Part shown: positions 7,324-11,094 of the stretch, piece after piece
How the letters are laid out: every line of letters begins with the position of its first letter
Position numbering within the stretch: the stretch's first letter is position 1
The notes under the pieces: generated by a model
Seen by the model: the letters and a program-made list of their open reading frames with translations, nothing else
What the model was told of the DNA's origin: nothing
The model's database searches: none
Translations under genes and position numbers: made by a program
Source: Caldithrix sp. RBG_13_44_9
GTDB taxonomy: Bacteria; Calditrichota; Calditrichia; RBG-13-44-9
Assembly: GCA_001771055.1 (NCBI GenBank)
Contig: MESS01000049.1
Coordinates: 61,201-72,294 of the forward strand
Direction: 5' to 3'
DNA length: 11,094 nt

Positions 7324-7590
7324 TCATTGTGCCCAGCGTAAAAAATAGGCAGTAATTACCACACCTAACACACTGATTATATTGAGCTTGAAGCTGAAGC
7401 CAATGGTAAAGGTGATCACAATTAAATTTAAGGTAGCTGGACCGAGGCTGAAATGGGCTGCTCTGAGAAAAAAGTCTTTTACCACACCTGCCGGTAACAT
7501 ATAAGACAATACCTCACCCAATGCACTACCGACAAAGATACCAAATAATAAAATCAGAAATATCCAGCCCAGACTTTTTTTGCGTATCAC
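7324..7590 (-). CDS. Small hydrophobic membrane protein, DUF4321-type
   Basis: This 88-residue protein of unknown function is strongly hydrophobic. A basic N-terminus (MIRKK) leads into a membrane helix at about 8-27 holding GxxVGSALGE. An amphipathic linker with LPAGVVKDFF follows, then SLGPATLNLIV with a hydrophobic stretch at about 50-66 and a last helix at 70-86 (KLNIISVLGVVITAYFLRW). The GS-LGE, S-GPATL-L and FTIGF-KLN blocks match my memory of family DUF4321, small inner-membrane proteins; a profile search would confirm this. The start is GTG with AAGGAG 6 bases upstream, beginning 12 bases after the purQ stop, so translation is probably coupled. Lying between purQ and tatA, it may serve a membrane process rather than purine synthesis, but no function can be given. 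Confidence 0.8.
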   Translation of the reverse strand: MIRKKSLGWIFLILLFGIFVGSALGEVLSYMLPAGVVKDFFLRAAHFSLGPATLNLIVITFTIGFSFKLNIISVLGVVITAYFLRWAQ

Positions 7591-7602
7591 TTTACTCTCC
7601 TT

Positions 7603-8289
7603 CTATACCTGCGAGATCAGGGATTCAAATATATATCGGCCATCCTGTGAACCAAGAAGCAGTTCAACTGCTCTCTCCGGATGGGGCATCATCCCTAAAA
7701 CATTTCCTTCCTTATTGGTAATCCCAGCAATATGATCCAGCGAACCGTTGGGATTAAATTCATCAGCCAAAAGGCCAACTGTCGAACAATATCGAAAAAC
7801 AATCTGCTGACTGTCCTCCAGTTTTTTCAGACCAATCTCGTCTATAAAATAGTTTCCTTCTCCATGGGCAATTGGAACTGACAAAATTTGACCTTTTTGC
7901 AACCTGCTGGTAAAAATCGTCTGACAATTTTCTGTTCGAATATAGACATGTTTGCAGGCAAAACGCAAATTTTCATTACGTCTTAAGGCCCCGGGCAGAA
8001 GTCCACTCTCAGTCAGGATTTGAAATCCATTGCAGATTCCCAGGACCGGCTTCCCTTCCCTGGCAAACTGTATTACCTCTTTCATGATAGGCGAGAATCT
8101 GGCGATGGCACCGGCCCGTAAATAATCTCCATATGAAAATCCACCCGGCAGAACCACTGCTTCAAATGAAGCTAAAGAAGTATCCTGATGCCAAATAAAA
8201 TGGACATTCTCTCCATTCACGGTCTTAAAGGCATGAAACATATCATGATCACAATTCGATCCCGGAAATACTACTACCCCGATCTTCAC
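7603..8289 (-). CDS. purQ: Phosphoribosylformylglycinamidine synthase subunit PurQ (glutaminase)
   Basis: PurQ is the class I glutamine amidotransferase of the PurS-PurQ-PurL complex. It releases ammonia from glutamine for FGAR to FGAM conversion, the fourth step of IMP synthesis, in the cytosol. The 228 residues are the usual length of the small, separate PurQ. Catalytic features are the nucleophile elbow GICNGFQ (Cys86) and MPHPERA (His203, Glu205); PGSNCD near the N-terminus, PGGFSYGDYLRAGAIA and PIAHGEG are family hallmarks. The start is GTG one base after the purS stop, with GAGG 6 bases before it. The purS-purQ pairing predicts a small PurL (about 720-760 residues) elsewhere in the genome. 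Confidence 0.97.
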   Translation of the reverse strand: MKIGVVVFPGSNCDHDMFHAFKTVNGENVHFIWHQDTSLASFEAVVLPGGFSYGDYLRAGAIARFSPIMKEVIQFAREGKPVLGICNGFQILTESGLLPGALRRNENLRFACKHVYIRTENCQTIFTSRLQKGQILSVPIAHGEGNYFIDEIGLKKLEDSQQIVFRYCSTVGLLADEFNPNGSLDHIAGITNKEGNVLGMMPHPERAVELLLGSQDGRYIFESLISQV

Positions 8290-8290
8290 A

Positions 8291-8536
8291 TTAATCCTCT
8301 ATTAATTCATAGGTAAAGTCCTCAATAATAGGATTCGTCAATAACTTCTTACAGGCTTCTTCAATTTTTTTTCTGGCAACATCCTGTTTCTTCTCCTTTA
8401 TGGTCAATTCGATCAACTTTCCTATCCGGACATCATTGATACTGCCAAATCCCAGATGATGTAAAGCATTATTAACAGTCTTACCCTGAGGATCAAGTAT
8501 ACCATTTTTGAGGCGAACTTTGATTACGGCTTTCAT
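8291..8536 (-). CDS. purS: Phosphoribosylformylglycinamidine synthase subunit PurS
   Basis: PurS is the small structural subunit that bridges PurQ and PurL in the FGAM synthase of bacteria lacking the large fused PurL. The 81-residue product begins MKAVIKVRLKNGILDPQGKT, the standard start of the family, then has the LGF..I.DVRIGK segment and the helix ending in LLTNPIIEDF. It is the usual length (about 80). The second ATG was chosen because AAGGA lies 8 bases before it and family members begin MKA; the ATG at 8545 overlaps the pssA stop and nearly touches the Shine-Dalgarno sequence. It sits between pssA and purQ, one base from purQ, so PurS and PurQ are probably translated together. Confidence 0.96.
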   Translation of the reverse strand: MKAVIKVRLKNGILDPQGKTVNNALHHLGFGSINDVRIGKLIELTIKEKKQDVARKKIEEACKKLLTNPIIEDFTYELIED

Positions 8537-8541
8537 ATGAT

Positions 8542-9273
8542 TCATCCTTCATTTTTTTCAGAATTTGCACCATTTCCGCCTCGCAGAATCTGCCAGGTTA
8601 AATTAAACGGACCGGATAGCACATAAATGATGGACAGCGGGAAAAAAGCTTCCTGAGGAAAAAGAATAACTAACAATGTCCCGCCAATCACTACCAGAAA
8701 TTTATATCGATTTTGCAGGCCACTCTGCAGGGAAAAATTGGGAAAAGTCTCATAGCGGATACTGGTCACCATTAGAACCGATAAGGCAATGACCAGAAAC
8801 AAACAGACCTTCTCCCAGCGTAAAAATCCCCAGAAGTGAAAATTAAAAACCAGAAAGGTGGCCATGGTTACGGCAGCAGCCGGAATGGGCAAACCTTCAA
8901 AAAAATCCTTATTAAAACCTTTTAGGCGGATATTAAACCTGGCCAGACGAATGGATCCAAAAACCAGCGGGCCAGCGCTGATGAATATTCCTAATATTCC
9001 CCAATTTATAAAAACAGTTTTATATAATAACATGGAAGGTGCAAAACCAAAGGAGACCACATCAGCCAGGGAATCATATTCTACTCCAAAGTGGGAATCT
9101 GCTTTGGCAAACCTGGCGATTTTCCCATCCAGTGTATCCAGCACCGCTGCAGCAACAATCAACCAGGCTGCCTGGATATAACGACCACTAGTACTCAGTA
9201 CTACTGAAAGGTATCCGCAAAAAAGATTGGTCATGGTAAAAGCACTCGGAACCCAATTGGTCCTTACTTTCAC
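8542..9273 (-). CDS. pssA: CDP-diacylglycerol-serine O-phosphatidyltransferase (phosphatidylserine synthase, type II)
   Basis: PssA makes phosphatidylserine from CDP-diacylglycerol and L-serine in the inner membrane, the step before Psd. The CDP-alcohol phosphatidyltransferase signature D-x2-DG-x2-AR-x8-G-x3-D-x3-D is complete: D46, D49-G50, A53-R54, G63, D67 and D71. The first helix contains AFTMTNLFCGYLS, and several hydrophobic helices follow through residue 230 (243 residues, typical for the Bacillus/Gram-negative type II form). SFGFAPS after the last Asp and the RLARFN segment fit phosphatidylserine synthases better than phosphatidylglycerophosphate synthases. The start is GTG, overlapping the psd stop by four bases (GTGA), with AGGAG 7 bases upstream, so it is translationally coupled to psd. 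Confidence 0.93.
   Translation of the reverse strand: MKVRTNWVPSAFTMTNLFCGYLSVVLSTSGRYIQAAWLIVAAAVLDTLDGKIARFAKADSHFGVEYDSLADVVSFGFAPSMLLYKTVFINWGILGIFISAGPLVFGSIRLARFNIRLKGFNKDFFEGLPIPAAAVTMATFLVFNFHFWGFLRWEKVCLFLVIALSVLMVTSIRYETFPNFSLQSGLQNRYKFLVVIGGTLLVILFPQEAFFPLSIIYVLSGPFNLTWQILRGGNGANSEKNEG
8545..8549 (-). promoter_or_regulatory. Shine-Dalgarno site that decides the purS start
   Basis: AAGGA on the minus strand ends 8 bases before ATG 8536 and overlaps the first base of ATG 8545. This favours the 81-residue form of PurS with the family-typical MKA start. Confidence 0.6.
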
Positions 9274-9812
9274 TTAAAGACTCCTATTATTGATTCACCA
9301 CCTTTTACCTTATCTCCAATCTGCACTTTTAGTTCCAATTGTTCTGGCAGATAATAAATATCAATCCGCGATCCATAACGGATCATTCCCATTCGGTCTC
9401 CAGCCCTGGTATGATTTCCTTCTCGTAAATCACAGACGATCCGCCGGGCGATGATTCCGGCAATTTGAGTGAACATGATTTTACGGCCTTCCTGATCCAC
9501 GATCCCAATGGCAGATTGTTCATTTTCAATGGAGGCATTTTCTTCAAAAGCCGGCCGAAAGGCTCCCTTCCGGTAATCAAAATATTCCACTTTGCCAGAG
9601 ATCGGTGAACGATTCACATGGACATTAAATACCGATAGAAAAATACTCAGTCGCTGCACCTTGCAATGGAAAAAATTATCTTCCATTACTTCCATGATCT
9701 GAATTACTCGGCCATCGGCTGGAGAAAGTACCGCCTGAGGATTTTCGGGAATTGTACGTTGAGGATCTCTAAAAAAAAGCAGATTGAAACAACTAATAAT
9801 CCCGATCAGCAC
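9270..9812 (-). CDS. psd: Phosphatidylserine decarboxylase proenzyme, short (PSD-A) type; N-terminus probably extends further upstream
   Basis: Psd decarboxylates phosphatidylserine to phosphatidylethanolamine in the inner membrane. It self-cleaves at a Gly-Ser pair to create a pyruvoyl group. The cleavage pair is in RYGSRID (Gly147-Ser148 in this numbering). SPADGRV, FNVHVNRSP and NHTRAGDRMG are family motifs, the Asp and His being those proposed for self-cleavage. The start given is the first canonical in-frame codon, a GTG. However, the same frame stays open to 9932 and encodes a hydrophobic helix (GGWALFLLFLILAVI) followed by RQPFFYYLTVLIG, matching the N-terminal membrane region of PSD-A enzymes. 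From about 9917 the protein would be 215 residues, the family norm. No ATG, GTG or TTG serves that extension, though an ATG at 9933 lies one frame away. The stop overlaps the pssA start. Confidence 0.9.
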   Translation of the reverse strand: MLIGIISCFNLLFFRDPQRTIPENPQAVLSPADGRVIQIMEVMEDNFFHCKVQRLSIFLSVFNVHVNRSPISGKVEYFDYRKGAFRPAFEENASIENEQSAIGIVDQEGRKIMFTQIAGIIARRIVCDLREGNHTRAGDRMGMIRYGSRIDIYYLPEQLELKVQIGDKVKGGESIIGVFK

Positions 9813-9935
9813 CGTTAAATAATAAAAGAAGGGTTGCCGGCAGATGACCGCTAAAATAAGAAATAAAAGAAAAAGTGCCCAGCCGCCAAAAACAATAGCA
9901 TAACCATATTTAGTAATGGGTATTATGGAACATCA

Positions 9936-9941
9936 CTCCTT
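9936..9941 (-). promoter_or_regulatory. Strong Shine-Dalgarno site upstream of psd with no in-frame canonical start
   Basis: AAGGAG at the end of the PurC-like gene is followed two bases later by ATG 9933. That frame stops after seven codons. The Psd frame beginning nearby has only ATA (9926, 9923) and ATT (9917) as start-like codons. The site shows that translation of psd was meant to begin here, not at GTG 9812. Confidence 0.55.
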
Positions 9942-10642
9942 CATTTTAGAAACATTTCATGCAGTTTATGATAGACTTGTTTAGCATTTTCACTGCCAAT
10001 AATAAAAGTTTTTTTGTCCAGTTTTCCTTCTGACGATATTCCCCAAATGCTGAAGGTATCCGGAGAAATTTCATCGCCAATCATTACCTGATTTCCCAAC
10101 TTACCAAACTCCAGGGTGAAATTCACCAAAGAAAGATTTTTTCGCTGAAAATATGAACGGAGGACAGCATTCGTTTTTGTTCCTATCCGAATGATCGCCC
10201 CCATATCATTTCTGTCACATAGTCCTAATGCAAAAGCATGATAATCATTGATCATCGGATTTTTTAATTTTGCATCCTTCAAATAAAATTCAATTACCGG
10301 TGTCTCCAGGATTGTTCCCTCCGCGATACCCAGGCGTTTCGATAAACCGGCGGTAGCGATATTCCAGATGAGCATTTGCAGGGGAATCATCTGTAATTTT
10401 TTTACTTGCAGAACTTTATCACTGGGACGTTTAATAAAATGAGTAGGTACATTGTAGCTGTGAAGATATTCAAATACATAGCTGGTAATTTCTGCATTGA
10501 TTACCCCTTTACCCTTTAAGGAAGTTTTACGCGGAGTATCAAGCGGCAGGGTATCTAAAAATTCCATCAGCAGCTGTCCTTCCTGCTCACCTTTATATAA
10601 GATTTTGGTACGCCCTTCCACCAACTTTTCAGTAGTCTTCAC
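9941..10642 (-). CDS. purC: SAICAR synthetase (PurC) homologue with substituted CAIR-binding residues
   Basis: The 233-residue protein aligns over its full length with SAICAR synthetase, which joins CAIR and aspartate using ATP in IMP synthesis. The N-terminal EGRTKILYKG strand, THFIKR, KRLGIAEGT and GDEISPDTF support the family, and the Mg/ATP residues equivalent to E. coli Lys13, Glu179 and Asp191 are kept. The substrate pocket differs. Relative to E. coli numbering the changes are R94W, G99A, S100G, D129N, D175N, K177T and R199S, so both classical family signatures fail. The ATP-side TAGDG or AFNG segment is also replaced (LPLDTPRK). The start is GTG with GGAGG 5 bases upstream, 14 bases after the purB stop. 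Context argues for purine synthesis; residues argue for altered chemistry, or a canonical PurC encoded elsewhere. Fold is confident, reaction is not. Confidence 0.85.
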   Translation of the reverse strand: MKTTEKLVEGRTKILYKGEQEGQLLMEFLDTLPLDTPRKTSLKGKGVINAEITSYVFEYLHSYNVPTHFIKRPSDKVLQVKKLQMIPLQMLIWNIATAGLSKRLGIAEGTILETPVIEFYLKDAKLKNPMINDYHAFALGLCDRNDMGAIIRIGTKTNAVLRSYFQRKNLSLVNFTLEFGKLGNQVMIGDEISPDTFSIWGISSEGKLDKKTFIIGSENAKQVYHKLHEMFLK

Positions 10643-10656
10643 AATTTCCTCCGGTC

Positions 10657-11094
10657 TTAAATAAGATTTAATCTTTTAAATATATAATTTACATTCTTTA
10701 AACGATATTCCAAATTACAAATTCTATCAATTTCTTCAGCTGGCAGATATTTTTTTACTTCCGGATCATTTTTTAATATCTGTCCAAAATCCTTACCTTC
10801 CTGCCAAACAGTCATTGCACTTCTCTGCACCAGCTGGTAGGCCAATTCCCGGCTAATGCCTTTTTCAATCAATTTCAGTAATACCGGCTGGGAAAAAATT
10901 AATCCCTGAGTTTTTTCAAGATTTTTTTTCATATTTTCCGGATAAACCGCCATTCCCTTTAAAATCTGGATCATTTTCTGGAGCATATAATAAAGAGTCA
11001 TGGTGGCATCCGGTATGATCACCCGTTCCACCGATGAGTGGGAAATATCCCGCTCGTGCCACAGGGTGATGTTTTCCATTGCGGTAATGGTATA
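10657..11094 (-). CDS. purB: Adenylosuccinate lyase, C-terminal part (5' end beyond window edge)
   Basis: PurB splits SAICAR to AICAR and adenylosuccinate to AMP, releasing fumarate in both. Only the last 145 codons are here; the frame is open to the right edge and already in the conserved region YTITAMENITLWHERDISHS. WHERDISHSSVERV and IIPDATMTLYYML are highly conserved in PurB. The C-terminal helices (EKTQGLIFSQPVLL, then RSAMTVWQEGKDF) complete domain 3 of the fumarase/aspartase-fold family. The signature SSxMPxKxNP lies upstream and cannot be checked. The ATG visible at 11079 is an internal methionine. The fragment looks intact and canonical, in contrast to the PurC-like protein 14 bases downstream, whose product would be its substrate if that protein is a true SAICAR synthetase. 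Confidence 0.95.
   Translation of the reverse strand, partial: YTITAMENITLWHERDISHSSVERVIIPDATMTLYYMLQKMIQILKGMAVYPENMKKNLEKTQGLIFSQPVLLKLIEKGISRELAYQLVQRSAMTVWQEGKDFGQILKNDPEVKKYLPAEEIDRICNLEYRLKNVNYIFKRLNLI

Noticed and set aside
8858..9181. 107-codon plus-strand open frame
   Set aside because: Antisense to pssA, whose CDP-alcohol phosphotransferase motif is complete; no ribosome-binding site or family match is seen.
1..11094. CRISPR array, insertion sequence, tRNA, rRNA or riboswitch
   Set aside because: No regularly spaced repeats, transposase frame, terminal repeats, cloverleaf or recognisable aptamer core was seen on either strand; the window reads as ordinary chromosomal genes.

Overview
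The window reads almost entirely on the minus strand. It looks like a chromosomal housekeeping region of a moderately AT-rich, Gram-negative-type, probably anaerobic or facultative bacterium. The evidence is a phosphatidylethanolamine pathway (PssA and Psd), a Tat translocase subunit, a lipoprotein-like M19 dipeptidase, a tryptophanase, and the PurS plus short PurQ form of FGAM synthase. The mixture, including a DUF4321-type membrane protein between purQ and tatA, recalls FCB-related or Calditrichota/KSB1-like lineages. That placement is inference; the window has no rRNA or other taxonomic marker. Several genes start with GTG (purC, pssA, purQ, the DUF4321 gene, the TPR gene) and one with TTG, mostly behind good Shine-Dalgarno sequences.

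Layout in transcription order, right to left. (1) Positions 11094-7009 form one tight operon: purB (3' part), a PurC homologue, psd, pssA, purS, purQ, a DUF4321-type membrane protein and tatA. Most junctions overlap by 4 bases or are separated by 14 bases or fewer. It ends at an intrinsic terminator at 6822-6864, after a trailer with competing inverted repeats. (2) Positions 6676-6296 hold a stand-alone response-regulator receiver domain. (3) Positions 6194-4818 hold a tryptophanase, separated from tyrosine phenol-lyase by active-site residues. (4) Positions 4670-1 hold a 933-residue degenerate STAND-like NTPase/TPR protein, an alpha/beta hydrolase and an M19 membrane dipeptidase cut by the window edge, closely spaced and probably co-transcribed.

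How the genes work together: PurS and PurQ are two of the three FGAM synthase subunits (PurL is not here). PurC and PurB act at consecutive later steps of IMP synthesis. PssA and Psd convert CDP-diacylglycerol and serine into phosphatidylethanolamine. TatA supports export of folded proteins. Purine and membrane biogenesis genes are interleaved in one transcript.

The most interesting observation is the PurC homologue. It keeps the fold and the nucleotide/Mg residues, but nearly every residue known to contact CAIR is replaced, so both classical SAICAR synthetase signatures are broken. This is either a divergent SAICAR synthetase or a ligase with a changed substrate hidden in a purine operon. 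A second anomaly is psd: its reading frame continues upstream through a membrane segment with no normal start codon, while a well-placed ATG lies one frame away. That suggests a one-base frameshift (real or a sequence error) or a non-standard start.
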